NCBI RefSeq assembly: GCF_000636015.1
Contig: NZ_JFZJ01000018.1
Location: forward strand, 1-40,770
DNA length: 40,770 nucleotides
Origin: Rhodomicrobium udaipurense JA643
GTDB lineage: Bacteria; Pseudomonadota; Alphaproteobacteria; Rhizobiales; Rhodomicrobiaceae
Direction of reading: 5' to 3'
The translations under genes and the position numbers were made by a program. This document shows, piece after piece, positions 25,654-34,506 of the stretch. A model generated the notes under the pieces. That model was not told the DNA's origin. It was given only the letters and a program-made list of their open reading frames with translations, and did no database searches. Numbering within the stretch: position 1 is the first letter of the stretch; each line of letters begins with the position of its first letter.

Positions 25654-26919
25654 ATGAGCATAGTGCAAGGCAAGCAAAGCCCGTTCGTCGGCGGCGCACC
25701 GGATCAGTTGTTTACGCCAGCGCTTCCGGCGAAGCGCGCTTCACGGGATTACGCGAAGGCCACCTTCACCGGCTGGCGGCGCGAGAATGGCCGCGTCGGC
25801 GTGCGCAATCACGTCGTCATTCTGCCACTCGACGATCTCTCAAACGCCGCATCTGAAGCCGTCGCCGCGCAGGTAAAGGGCACGCTGGCGCTTCCCCACG
25901 CCTACGGCCGCCTCCAGTTCGGCGAAGACCTCGAACTCTTCTTCCGCACGCTGATCGGCACCGGCTCGAACCCGAACGTCGCCGCCGTCGTCGTGATCGG
26001 CATCGAGGACCAGTGGACGAACCGCGTCGTCGAAGGCATCGCGAAGACGGGCAAGCCAGTCGTCGGCTTCGGCATCGAGGGTCACGGCGACATCGCAACC
26101 GTTGCGAAGGCGAGCTACGCGGCGAAGAAGTTCGTTCAATGGGCGACCGAGCTTCCGCGCGAGGAAGCCCCGATCTCAGACCTGTGGGTTTCCACGAAGT
26201 GCGGCGAGTCCGACACGACCACTGGCCTCTCCTCCTGCCCCGCCGTCGGCAACATGTATGACAAGCTCATACCGCTTGGCATTTATGGCGTCTTCGGCGA
26301 AACCACCGAGATCACCGGCGCAGAGCATCTGGCCCGCGAGCGCGCGGCGACGCCCGAGATTGCCGAAAAGTGGTATGCCATGTGGAAGGCATATCAGGAG
26401 GACGTGATCGAAGCGCACAAGACGAACGATCTGTCGGACAGCCAGCCGACCAAGGGCAATATCGCGGGCGGCCTTACGACCATCGAGGAGAAGGCGCTCG
26501 GCAACCTCGAAAAAATCGGCCACAACTCGAAGTTCCTGGACGCGCTCCAACCGGCCGAAGCGCCCGCGAAAGGCCCCGGCCTCTACTTCATGGACTCGTC
26601 CTCGGCGGCTGCCGAATGCGTGACGCTGATGGCGGCGGCGGGCTACGTGGTTCACACCTTCCCGACCGGTCAGGGCAACGTCATCGGCAACCCGATTTTG
26701 CCGGTGATCAAGATTTCCGGCAATCCGCGCACCATCCGCACTATGGGCGAACATATCGACGTTGACGTGTCGGGGGTTCTGCGCCGCGAGATGACCATCA
26801 GCCAGGCGGGCGACTCGCTCATAGACATGATCGTGCGAACGGCCAACGGACGGCTGACGGCGGCGGAAGCGCTCGGGCACCGCGAGTTCGTCATCACGAA
26901 GCTTTATCGCAGCGCTTGA
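25654..26919 (+). CDS. suyB: (R)-sulfolactate sulfo-lyase subunit beta, SuyB-like
   Basis: This 421-residue catalytic subunit belongs to the UxaA C-terminal family. The conserved CGGSD-type block appears as [20 protein letters not shown] at about residues 183-202. The C-terminal block is [20 protein letters not shown], then [20 protein letters not shown]. The family uses iron or an Fe-S cluster, and the reaction here is release of sulfite from sulfolactate to leave pyruvate. It is preceded by suyA and followed after 69 bases by a D-2-hydroxyacid dehydrogenase like SlcC. The specificity for sulfolactate over a sugar acid rests on context and overall resemblance. Confidence 0.87.
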   Translation: MSIVQGKQSPFVGGAPDQLFTPALPAKRASRDYAKATFTGWRRENGRVGVRNHVVILPLDDLSNAASEAVAAQVKGTLALPHAYGRLQFGEDLELFFRTLIGTGSNPNVAAVVVIGIEDQWTNRVVEGIAKTGKPVVGFGIEGHGDIATVAKASYAAKKFVQWATELPREEAPISDLWVSTKCGESDTTTGLSSCPAVGNMYDKLIPLGIYGVFGETTEITGAEHLARERAATPEIAEKWYAMWKAYQEDVIEAHKTNDLSDSQPTKGNIAGGLTTIEEKALGNLEKIGHNSKFLDALQPAEAPAKGPGLYFMDSSSAAAECVTLMAAAGYVVHTFPTGQGNVIGNPILPVIKISGNPRTIRTMGEHIDVDVSGVLRREMTISQAGDSLIDMIVRTANGRLTAAEALGHREFVITKLYRSA

Positions 26920-26988
26920 GGCGGTAATGAACACATCCGCCAAGCGCCCGAAGCGAAAGCGGCGCGCGCCCGCTAATCGGGGGAACCC

Positions 26989-27930
26989 ATGAAAGTTGTG
27001 GTGACGGAGTTCATGGACGAGGAAATCCTTCGTACCGGTTTGCCCGGTGTGCGGCTCGTCTACGATCCCGACATGGTTGACAAGCCCGACGCGCTTGTCG
27101 CCGAGACCGCCGACGCGGACGCGCTCATCGTACGCAACCGCACGCAGGTGAAGGGGGCGCTGCTCGACGCTGCGGGGGGACTGAGATGCGTCGGCCGCCT
27201 TGGGGTTGGCCTCGACAACATCGACATGGCGGCCTGCAAGGCGCGCGAGATCGCCGTTTATCCGGCGACCGGGGCGAATGACATTTCCGTCGCGGAATAC
27301 GTGATCGCGTCGGCGCTGCTGCTTACGCGCGGTGCGTTCGGCGCAAGCGCGGAGCTGGCGCAGGGCCGCTGGCCCCGTCAGGCGCTGATGAATGGCGGCG
27401 AGATTTTCGGCAAGCGCTTCGGCCTTGTGGGCTTCGGCGCCATCGCGCGGCAGGTGGCACGACGGGCGGCGGCCCTCGGCATGACGGTCGCCACACACGA
27501 TCCTTTCATCGCGAAAGACGATGCGGCCTGGGCGCAGGATTTTGGGCGTGTCGAACCGCTGAGCCTCGATGCGCTGCTAGCATCGTCCGACATCGTGTCG
27601 CTGCACGTGCCGCTGACCGACGCCACGCGCGGCCTCATCAATGAGCGCGCCCTCAGCCTCATGAAGCCGTCCGCGATCCTCATCAATACCGCGCGCGGCG
27701 GCGTGGCCGACGAGCACGCCCTTTCCCGCGCGCTTGTAGAAGGCCGCATCGGTGGCGCGGCGCTGGATGTGTTCGAGGCGGAACCGTTCCCGCAAGGCTA
27801 TGCCAGCCGCTTCGTGGGCGTCCCAAATCTTCTTCTCACACCGCATATCGCGGGGCTAACGGCGGAAGCGAACCGCCGTGTGTCGGAAATCACGGTCGAA
27901 AATGTGCGCCGCCATCTGCTCAGCGCCTAA
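26989..27930 (+). CDS. slcC: (S)-sulfolactate dehydrogenase, SlcC-like D-2-hydroxyacid dehydrogenase
   Basis: This 313-residue NAD-dependent enzyme has the phosphoglycerate dehydrogenase fold. Visible are the catalytic-domain start MKVVVTEFMDEEILRTGLPG, LIVRNRTQVKGALLD, the NAD-binding motif in FGLVGFGAIARQVARRAAAL, INTARGG (catalytic Arg) and the Glu-His pair in FEAEPFPQGY and LTPHIAGLT. SlcC oxidises (S)-sulfolactate to sulfopyruvate. Position after suyAB supports this over lactate or phosphoglycerate. For full use of (S)-sulfolactate a second reductase (ComC) would normally return sulfopyruvate to the (R) form; none is in the window. Ribosome site GGGGGAAC precedes the ATG. Confidence 0.82.
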   Translation: MKVVVTEFMDEEILRTGLPGVRLVYDPDMVDKPDALVAETADADALIVRNRTQVKGALLDAAGGLRCVGRLGVGLDNIDMAACKAREIAVYPATGANDISVAEYVIASALLLTRGAFGASAELAQGRWPRQALMNGGEIFGKRFGLVGFGAIARQVARRAAALGMTVATHDPFIAKDDAAWAQDFGRVEPLSLDALLASSDIVSLHVPLTDATRGLINERALSLMKPSAILINTARGGVADEHALSRALVEGRIGGAALDVFEAEPFPQGYASRFVGVPNLLLTPHIAGLTAEANRRVSEITVENVRRHLLSA

Positions 27931-28230
27931 ATCACCCCCTTCTGACCATCAAGGAACTGGCAGCCTTTGGCGCTGCGGCGCTCAGCCCGCTCCCGCTCGA
28001 TTACCCACTTCCTTGATAGGCGCACGGAATATTTTCGCAGAGCTTGCTAAAGAAAAGGATCTCGTCTCGCAACTGAGCGCGGAGCAACGCCTCAACTGTC
28101 CGAGCTGCGTCAGTAGCACAATGTTTTTCGAGCACGACTGAACGGGGCAAGGTTTGCTGGCCCGCTGGTTTGACACTCGTCGACGCTTAAAAGAATAGTC
28201 ACGCGACGTTTCAACCGAGCGAACCAAACG
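27931..28230. other. Intergenic region, spaced inverted repeat
   Basis: These 300 bases between slcC and the next transporter operon hold no recognisable gene. ATCAAGGAA, near 27948, has an inverted partner TTCCTTGAT near 28009, too far apart for a tight terminator. An independent promoter for the transporter probably lies near the right end, but I see no clear boxes. Confidence 0.45.
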
Positions 28231-29067
28231 ATGTTTTTTGCAAGACCAAGCGGACCTGACTCCGTTGGGGACCCGGTGAGCGATGTCCGGCGTCCCACCG
28301 AAGGGGCGCCGCTCCTTTCTCTCAAAGCGGTCACTCTTCAGTATAAAACGCGCGATAGCCTCGTCACGGCAACTTACCGCGTCGATTTTCAGGTCTTCAA
28401 GTCTGATCGTTATATCCTCCTCGGGCCATCGGGCTGCGGGAAATCAACTATATTGAAGGCGGTCGGCGGCTTTATCCGCCCTACCGAAGGGCAAATCTTG
28501 CTCAACGGCAAGAGGATCACAAGGCCTGGCCCCGACCGGATGATGGTTTTCCAAGAGTTCGATCAATTGGCGCCCTGGAAAACGGTTCGCGAAAACATTC
28601 TCTTTCCAATGCGTGCGACCGGGAAGTTTTCGCGCGCGGAAGCACAGGAACGCACCGATCATTACATAGAAAAGATCCAACTTGAGAAATTCGCGGATGC
28701 CTATCCGCATACGCTTTCGGGTGGCATGAAGCAGCGCGTTGCCATCGCGCGCGGCATGGCGATGGAGCCGGATATACTCCTCATGGACGAGCCGTTCGCG
28801 GCTCTCGATGCGCTGACGCGCGACCGGATGCAAGATGAACTCCTGCGGCTCTGGGAGGATACGCGCGTCACGCTTTTGTTCGTGACCCATTCCATTAGCG
28901 AAGCCATCAAGATCGGTAATCGCATTCTTCTCCTTTCGGCGCTGCCGGGCCAGGTCAAGGCGGAGATCGGCACACGTGACAACAGCTTCCTGGATGCGGG
29001 GCTCCAGGCCATGATTCACGATATCCTGTTCTCTGACACCGCTACCGCCGCTGCCGCTCATGCCTGA
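28231..29067 (+). CDS. ABC transporter ATP-binding protein, nitrate/sulfonate/taurine type
   Basis: This 278-residue ATPase has Walker [10 protein letters not shown], the Q-loop FQEFDQLAPW, signature LSGGMKQRVAIARGM, Walker B ILLMDEPFAALDALT and FVTHSISEA. About 30 N-terminal residues precede the fold, so the true start may be a little further in, for example near VSDVRRP. The stop overlaps the permease start by a few bases, showing coupling. Order is ATPase-permease-binding protein, different from the ssuACB operon. Position after suyAB-slcC makes sulfolactate or a related C3 sulfonate a plausible solute, by inference. Confidence 0.92.
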   Translation: MFFARPSGPDSVGDPVSDVRRPTEGAPLLSLKAVTLQYKTRDSLVTATYRVDFQVFKSDRYILLGPSGCGKSTILKAVGGFIRPTEGQILLNGKRITRPGPDRMMVFQEFDQLAPWKTVRENILFPMRATGKFSRAEAQERTDHYIEKIQLEKFADAYPHTLSGGMKQRVAIARGMAMEPDILLMDEPFAALDALTRDRMQDELLRLWEDTRVTLLFVTHSISEAIKIGNRILLLSALPGQVKAEIGTRDNSFLDAGLQAMIHDILFSDTATAAAAHA

Positions 29068-29938
29068 AACTTTGGCTGACGCCGCGCGACGGCAGGACGT
29101 CTTTTTCGAAACACAATCGGCCGAAGCGATCGGTCCGATCGAGAAGCGGGTTTCCTTCGCCTCGCGGGCTTGGGGGAACGGCGCGTTTCGCAAAACGCTC
29201 ATTCTGATAGCGCTCGCGGTCGTTTGGGAGCTTTATGCTCGCCATCTCAATAACGACCTCCTTTTCCCGACGTTCATCCAGACACTTACAGCCTTCTTCA
29301 ACGAGATGGCTGATGGGACACTGCCGCGACGCGTGTGGGTCTCGCTGAAGGTGCTGCTCACTGGATATGGCATTGGCATTCTGATCGCGGCTTTCATTAC
29401 CGTGCTCGCGCTCGTCACGCGCATCGGCGAGGATCTTCTCGAAACCCTCACCGCCATGTTCAACCCGCTGCCTGCAATTGCGCTTCTGCCGCTGGCGCTG
29501 ATCTGGTTCGGATTGGGCGCGCAAAGCATCGTCTTCGTGCTCGTCCATTCTGTGCTCTGGCCGGTCGCGCTGAATGCAAATTCGGGCTTCAAGTCCGTAT
29601 CGCCGACGCTGCGGATGGTGGGCCGGAATTACGGTCTGGGCTTGCTGGCCACGGTGCGCCAAATTCTCATTCCCGCCGCACTGCCGAGCCTCATCACCGG
29701 CCTCAAGGTGGGCTGGGCCTTCGCCTGGCGCACGCTGATCGCAGCGGAACTGGTGTTCGGCGTCAGTTCGGGAAGCGGCGGCCTCGGCTGGTTCATCTTC
29801 GAAAACAAGAACCAGCTTGAGATAGCCAACGTGTTCGCCGGGCTGTTCACAGTGATCCTTATCGGGCTCGCGGTCGAAGGGCTGATCTTCCGCACGCTGG
29901 AGGAAAGAACCGTGCGGCGCTGGGGCATGCAGTCTTGA
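29060..29938 (+). CDS. ABC transporter permease, nitrate/sulfonate/taurine type
   Basis: This 292-residue permease has about six membrane segments, including TLILIALAVVWELYARHL-like and YGIGILIAAFITVLALV. The docking loop is present as GRNYGLGLLATVRQILIPAA (about residues 190-209). The start at 29060 overlaps the ATPase gene end by 8 bases. It is followed by the binding-protein gene after about 120 bases. Family assignment is firm; solute unknown, sulfolactate-like by context. Confidence 0.92.
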   Translation: MPETLADAARRQDVFFETQSAEAIGPIEKRVSFASRAWGNGAFRKTLILIALAVVWELYARHLNNDLLFPTFIQTLTAFFNEMADGTLPRRVWVSLKVLLTGYGIGILIAAFITVLALVTRIGEDLLETLTAMFNPLPAIALLPLALIWFGLGAQSIVFVLVHSVLWPVALNANSGFKSVSPTLRMVGRNYGLGLLATVRQILIPAALPSLITGLKVGWAFAWRTLIAAELVFGVSSGSGGLGWFIFENKNQLEIANVFAGLFTVILIGLAVEGLIFRTLEERTVRRWGMQS

Positions 29939-30059
29939 AAACGGGTTCGTCGCGGGGAGTGTAAGCCCCGCGCCTTTTGGCAGCTCCTTCGCTCGGCTGA
30001 GCGTAGGTACATGGGCACATAGCGTGAGCCGTCCGCTCACGATTGAGGGAAAAGAGATC

Positions 30060-31073
30060 ATGAACGGCTTGTTTCGAAATTTGGCGGCTGTGGCTGGCGC
30101 GTTTCTGCTTTTCGCCACGGCGACGCCACAAGCGAGCGCCGAAACGAACACCCTGCGCATCGCGAAGCAGTTCGGCATTTCCTATCTGCCGCTGGTCCTG
30201 CTCGAAGAGCAGAAGCTCATTGAAAAACACGCGAAGGAACTCGGCCTCGATGTGTCGGTCGAATGGCTGCGCTTTACAGGCGGCTCGGGGATGAACGAGG
30301 CGATACTGTCCGGTAATCTCGATTTCGCGTCCGGCGGCGTAGGGCCCCTCCTGACGATCTGGGGCAAGACGCAGAGCAATTTCAAGGTGAAGGGGGTCAC
30401 CTCCTTCAATGCCATGCCGCTGTTCCTCAACACGACGAACCCGAACGTGAAGACGATCAAGGACTTCACCGAAAAGGACAAGATCGCGCTGCCTGCGGTG
30501 AAATCCTCGATTCAGGCGGTGACTTTGCAGATCGCGGCCGAGAAGGCGTTCGGCAAGGGACAGGCGAACAAGCTCGATTCGATCACGATCTCACTCGGCC
30601 ACCCCGATGGGCAGGCGGCCCTTCTAAGCGGCAGGTCCGAGGTCACCGCGCACTTCACCGCCGCCCCCTTCGCCTATGACGAACTTGCCGATCCGCGCGT
30701 CCACAAGGTGCTCGACAGCTATGAAGTCCTTGGCGGCCCGCACACATTCAACTCGCTCTGGGCGACGACAAAATTCCACGACGAAAATCCGAAAGTCATC
30801 AAGGCGTTCCTCGCCGCGCTTGAGGAAGCAATCGCATTCATCAAGGCCGATCCAGCAAAGGCCGCGGAAATATGGGTGAAGGCCGAGAAATCGAAGCTCA
30901 CGCCGGAGCAGGCTGCCGCGCTCATCACGAAGCCAGAAAACGAGTGGACGCTCACGCCCAAGAAGATCGTCGACTATGCGGACTTCATGTACTCGACGGG
31001 CGCTATATCGGCGAAGCCGACGAGTTGGAAGGACGTCTTCTTCGAAGACATCCACCACTTGCCGGGGAGTTGA
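30060..31073 (+). CDS. ABC transporter substrate-binding protein, NMT1/SsuA-like
   Basis: This is the periplasmic binding protein, 337 residues from the ATG at 30060, chosen because a signal peptide follows at once (MNGLFRNLAAVAGAFLLFAT, cleavage near ASA) and AAAAGAG lies upstream. The mature part starts NTLRIAKQFGISYLPLVLLE, then GNLDFASGGVGPLLTIWGKT and IALPAVKSSIQAVTLQIAAE, typical of the nitrate/sulfonate/taurine group. It ends the ATPase-permease-binding protein operon. Its position after suyAB-slcC suggests a C3 sulfonate ligand, inferred from context. Confidence 0.92.
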   Translation: MNGLFRNLAAVAGAFLLFATATPQASAETNTLRIAKQFGISYLPLVLLEEQKLIEKHAKELGLDVSVEWLRFTGGSGMNEAILSGNLDFASGGVGPLLTIWGKTQSNFKVKGVTSFNAMPLFLNTTNPNVKTIKDFTEKDKIALPAVKSSIQAVTLQIAAEKAFGKGQANKLDSITISLGHPDGQAALLSGRSEVTAHFTAAPFAYDELADPRVHKVLDSYEVLGGPHTFNSLWATTKFHDENPKVIKAFLAALEEAIAFIKADPAKAAEIWVKAEKSKLTPEQAAALITKPENEWTLTPKKIVDYADFMYSTGAISAKPTSWKDVFFEDIHHLPGS

Positions 31074-31237
31074 TCTATTTTGGCTCACGGGTTTGAGATG
31101 CTTCAGTTTCTCGGTGATGTTCGATGCCGTTTTCGTGGCAGCTTATGTGCACGGCATGACGCCATGTAAACAGCGTCAGGATGAACTCAAGCGAGGCGTT
31201 GATCGCGCGCTATGCCGTATGTTAACGGCGAGAGTAG

Positions 31238-31248
31238 TTATTCAATAA
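31238..31248. promoter_or_regulatory. Short AT-rich palindrome before the sulfhydrylase gene
   Basis: TTATT-C-AATAA lies about 20 bases before the start codon at 31269, in the zone of a promoter or operator. It is short and may occur by chance. Confidence 0.3.
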
Positions 31249-31268
31249 TCTCCAGTAAACGGCACATC

Positions 31269-32537
31269 ATGAGCAATTACGGCAAGGGTACACTCTGTAT
31301 TCAAGCGGGGTATACACCGAAGGTGGGCGAGCCTCGCATCGCACCCATTGTGCAGAGCACGACCTACAAATACGACGACATCGCGCATGTGAACCGCGTG
31401 ATGACGCTTCAGGAATTCGGCTACAAATACAGCCGCACCGGGAATCCGACCGTGACCGCCTTCGAGGAGAAGGTGCGCATTCTTGAAGGCGGAGCCGCCG
31501 CCGTCGCCACGGCCTCGGGACAGGCCGCGAATGTGCTCGCGCTGACAAATATCCTGAAGGAAGGCGATCACGCGGTCTCCGCCACGACGCTCTACGGCGG
31601 CTCGTTCTCGCTCTTCAACAACACGCTGAAAAAATACGGCATCGACACTTCGTTCTTCGAGCCTGAGCAGCCCGAGGAAGAAATCGCGGCGCTTTTCCGC
31701 CCGAACACGAAGGTGCTATTCGGCGAGACCATCGGCAATCCCGGTCTCAACATCCTCGATTTCGACAAACTCTCCCGCCTCGCGCGCCGCTTCGACGTGC
31801 CCTTCATCGTCGACAACACGCTCGCCACGCCCGTGCTCTGCAACCCGTTCCTTCACGGCGCGAACATCGTCACGCACTCCGCGAGCAAATATATCGACGG
31901 GCACGCGACGAGCATCGGCGGCATCGTCATCGACGGCGGCAATTACGACTGGAACAACGGCAAGTTCCCCGACATCACCGAACCGGACCCGACCTATTAC
32001 GGCGCGCGGTATACAGAAAAGTTCCCGAAAGCGCCGTATCTCGCCAAGGCGCGCGCGCAATTCCTGCGAGACTTCGGCGCTTGCCTCAGCCCGCAGAACG
32101 CATTCCTGTTCACGCTCGGGCTTGAGACGCTGCACCTTCGGATGCGCGCGCACAGCGAGAACGCGCTGGCCCTCGCGACATTCCTCACCGATCATCCGCG
32201 GGTGACGTTCGTCGGCTATCCGGGCCTCGACGCGCTCGGCCGCGAACGCATTGCGAAATACTTCCTGAAGGACGCGGGCAGCGGCGTGCTGACCTTCGGC
32301 CTATCCGGCGGCATCGAAGCTATCGACCGTTTCGTCAAGAAGCTGAAGGTCGCGGCGCTCGTCGTGCATGTCGGCGATGCGCGCACCTCCGTGCTGCATC
32401 CGGCGTCGAGCACGCATGCGCAACTCACTGAGGAGCAGCAACGCGCGTCCGGCATCACGCCCGACATGATCCGCGTGTCCGTCGGCATCGAGGACACGAA
32501 AGATATCGTCGAGGATTTTGAACAGGCGCTCCAGTAG
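31269..32537 (+). CDS. O-acetylhomoserine sulfhydrylase (Cys/Met metabolism PLP enzyme)
   Basis: This 422-residue PLP enzyme joins O-acetylhomoserine with sulfide or methanethiol to give homocysteine or methionine. Start ATG 31269 (MSNYGKGTLCIQAGYTPKVG) is preferred over the longer frame from 31212. The family blocks are GYKYSRTGNPTVTAFEEKV, then ASGQAANVLALTNILKEGDH, and the PLP lysine in HSASKYIDGHATSIGG. The C-terminal VVHVGDARTSVLHPASSTHA is typical. In Rhodospirillum rubrum a homologue uses methanethiol released from methylthio compounds. Here the same locus holds a DMSP lyase-like cupin and Mar-like genes, which favours methanethiol as the thiol. Confidence 0.93.
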   Translation: MSNYGKGTLCIQAGYTPKVGEPRIAPIVQSTTYKYDDIAHVNRVMTLQEFGYKYSRTGNPTVTAFEEKVRILEGGAAAVATASGQAANVLALTNILKEGDHAVSATTLYGGSFSLFNNTLKKYGIDTSFFEPEQPEEEIAALFRPNTKVLFGETIGNPGLNILDFDKLSRLARRFDVPFIVDNTLATPVLCNPFLHGANIVTHSASKYIDGHATSIGGIVIDGGNYDWNNGKFPDITEPDPTYYGARYTEKFPKAPYLAKARAQFLRDFGACLSPQNAFLFTLGLETLHLRMRAHSENALALATFLTDHPRVTFVGYPGLDALGRERIAKYFLKDAGSGVLTFGLSGGIEAIDRFVKKLKVAALVVHVGDARTSVLHPASSTHAQLTEEQQRASGITPDMIRVSVGIEDTKDIVEDFEQALQ

Positions 32538-32557
32538 CGGCCGCAGTGGAGACATCC

Positions 32558-33553
32558 ATGCCCCTGACATCCGCGACCGACGCGCGCGCCGGTCATCCGA
32601 CTATCGAGGTCGACGCCGCGCGCTATCTCGGCCTAGCGGGCAAGCCCGAACATGTGGCCAGCCGGCTTGCTATCACCTACACCGACCGCAGCTTCGTGCC
32701 ACTGCCCGACGAACTTGCCGCCGACTGGGTTGCAACCGTTGCGGTGCCTGCGTTCAAACTGATCCGTCAGCGCCAGGGCGTGCAGCAGGCGTTCGCGTCC
32801 ATCGGCACGGGCGTGGGCCTCGACGCGCTCGCCGCAATCGAAACGCTGGGGGCGACGCGGATCGGCATCACCGATGTGCATGAGGAAGTGGTATCGACGG
32901 CCGTGACCAACATCACCCGCAACCTGCGCGATCCGTTCGGCATCGCGCTCGATGCGAGTGCGGGCGACCTGCTGTCACCGCTCCGCCCCGTCGCGCTGCG
33001 CTACGATCTCATCTACGAGAACCTGCCGAACATCCAGATCGACGACGCAGAGCGCATCGCTGCCGAGCGTACGAGTTCCGGCCATTTCTCTCCGCGCACG
33101 GAACCGGTGCCGGACATTCTGCAAAAGAACTTTCTCGCGCTGCACTATCTGGCCTTGCAGCAAGCACCTGACTTTTTGAAGCCAGGCGGCGCGGTGCTAT
33201 CGATGCTCGGCGGGCGCGTGCCGTTGTCGCTGTTTCAGGAGATGGCGACGCTCGCGGGACTGAAGTCCGAAATCTACACCTATGGCTGGAAAATTCAGGC
33301 GATGCCTGAAGAAATCATTCGAGGCCATGCGGAGCGGCAGCGCGACGGCTATGGGCCGTTCCATTTTTATCTTGCTGCGCGGCTCGCGGATGCGTTCGAC
33401 GGCGTCGATCTGGAAAGTTCTGGCGCGCGAGCGCTGGAGATCGAAGACAGCATCGCGTCCGATCGGCTCGCCCCGTCAGAAGCTTACGAGGCATGGAAAC
33501 GCGGCGAGGTTATCGGCCACACCTTCGCGGCGCTGCGCTCGTGGGTCGGCTGA
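32558..33553 (+). CDS. SAM-dependent methyltransferase-like protein
   Basis: This protein has 331 residues from the ATG at 32558 (a GTG/ATG four codons earlier is possible). The class I methyltransferase core is visible: motif I FASIGTGVGLDALAAIETLG (the GxGxG loop, about residues 83-102), the acidic end of strand 2 in GITDVHEEVV, and the N-x-P-type motif IV in YDLIYENLPNIQ. The latter resembles NPPY enzymes that modify N or side-chain atoms. A C-terminal helical part (HAERQRDGYGPFHFYLAARL) is not recognised. It starts 20 bases after the sulfhydrylase and ends 4 bases before the cupin gene. A link to thiol or sulfonium methyl transfer is a guess from context. Confidence 0.75.
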   Translation: MPLTSATDARAGHPTIEVDAARYLGLAGKPEHVASRLAITYTDRSFVPLPDELAADWVATVAVPAFKLIRQRQGVQQAFASIGTGVGLDALAAIETLGATRIGITDVHEEVVSTAVTNITRNLRDPFGIALDASAGDLLSPLRPVALRYDLIYENLPNIQIDDAERIAAERTSSGHFSPRTEPVPDILQKNFLALHYLALQQAPDFLKPGGAVLSMLGGRVPLSLFQEMATLAGLKSEIYTYGWKIQAMPEEIIRGHAERQRDGYGPFHFYLAARLADAFDGVDLESSGARALEIEDSIASDRLAPSEAYEAWKRGEVIGHTFAALRSWVG

Positions 33554-33557
33554 CGCG

Positions 33558-34214
33558 ATGACCGACGCAACTGTCACACCCGAAACGCTGAACCGCGTCC
33601 TCGCCGCCATCGAGCTGTTGCGCTCTCATTACGCGCGGCTCCGCGAGACCCACGCGGGCGAGGTTGAGCGCGAACTTTCGGCCGTTCTCGCGCTTCTCGA
33701 CGAGGTCGATTTTGCCAAGTCCGATCCCACCCATCTCGCGCCCAGCGGCCACGGCGTGACGCGCCATCTGTCCGGCGACCTTCCCTCGCGGAACGGGACG
33801 GTGGCGGACCTTCTGGCCGCGTTCCGACCGCTGTTCCCAGCCCTTCCGTGGCGCTACAGCTACGAGCCGCGCCCCGACGCTCCCGGCCTCGAAAACAGCA
33901 TGGCGTGGGCGGAACTCATCGGCCCCATCGCGCCGTTCCGAAGCGAAAAGGTGTGCCTGGGCATCACCGCTATCGGCCCGCGCGTCCGCTATCCGGAGCA
34001 TCGCCACCCGGCCATCGAAACCTATTATGTGCTGAGCGGTACGGCGCGCTGGACGGCGGAGGGCGTTACACACGAGCGCGCGCCGGGCTCGTTCATTCTT
34101 CATCCGTCGAACATCGTTCATGTGATGGAAACGGGCGACGAGCCGCTCATTGCCGCCTACACTTGGACGGGCGACGTAGAGACGCTTTCGAGCTTTACCA
34201 GTTCGGCAGCCTGA
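33558..34214 (+). CDS. Cupin resembling dimethylsulfoniopropionate (DMSP) lyase, DddL/DddQ/DddW group
   Basis: This 218-residue protein has an N-terminal helical part (about 1-90) and a C-terminal cupin. Putative metal ligands are H148, H150, E154 and H188 in YPEHRHPAIETYYVLSG and LHPSNIVHVMETGDE. Their spacing (2, 4 and 34) equals that I recall for the metal site of DddW and DddK. Tyr156 or Tyr157 could be the catalytic tyrosine. Reaction in the family: DMSP to dimethyl sulfide plus acrylate. ATG at 33558 lies 4 bases after the previous stop, so it is co-transcribed with the methyltransferase and sulfhydrylase genes. An ordinary sugar or amino-acid cupin cannot be ruled out. Confidence 0.68.
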   Translation: MTDATVTPETLNRVLAAIELLRSHYARLRETHAGEVERELSAVLALLDEVDFAKSDPTHLAPSGHGVTRHLSGDLPSRNGTVADLLAAFRPLFPALPWRYSYEPRPDAPGLENSMAWAELIGPIAPFRSEKVCLGITAIGPRVRYPEHRHPAIETYYVLSGTARWTAEGVTHERAPGSFILHPSNIVHVMETGDEPLIAAYTWTGDVETLSSFTSSAA

Positions 34215-34258
34215 CCGTTGCCGTGTTGGCTACGACAACATTAAACAACAAAGCTTGG

Positions 34259-34288
34259 GCGCTTCGAGCGCTCAGGCGCGCTGCGCCT
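34259..34288 (+). terminator. Tandem hairpins after the cupin gene
   Basis: GCGCT-TCG-AGCGC (34259-34271) is followed by AGGCGC-GCT-GCGCCT (34274-34288). The pair lies 45 bases after the cupin stop, between convergent genes. No T-run follows, so termination may depend on Rho. Confidence 0.55.
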
Positions 34289-34506
34289 CATATCACGGTG
34301 CGGTCGCGGCATCTGTGGAGCGTTTCGCAACATGGAGCGGCAACGAACCGCGCGCGTCGACCCTTACGAGAAGATGCCGAGCGTGCGCCACTCACCGCCA
34401 GAAACCTATTCGGCAACGACCCGATGGGCGGCGCTTCGCTCTTGTTATTAGATCAGCCTGCGTCGAATCGAGCGCGATTTGACGCAGACAGATGCTGTAT
34501 GCGCGC

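Noticed and set aside
29042..30178. Minus-strand frame of 378 codons opposite the permease
   Set aside because: The plus strand has a complete permease with docking loop; the minus frame is Arg/Gln/Glu-rich and lacks any motif.
31074..31268. SAM riboswitch before the O-acetylhomoserine sulfhydrylase gene
   Set aside because: The region was read for SAM-II-like conserved elements; none could be matched.
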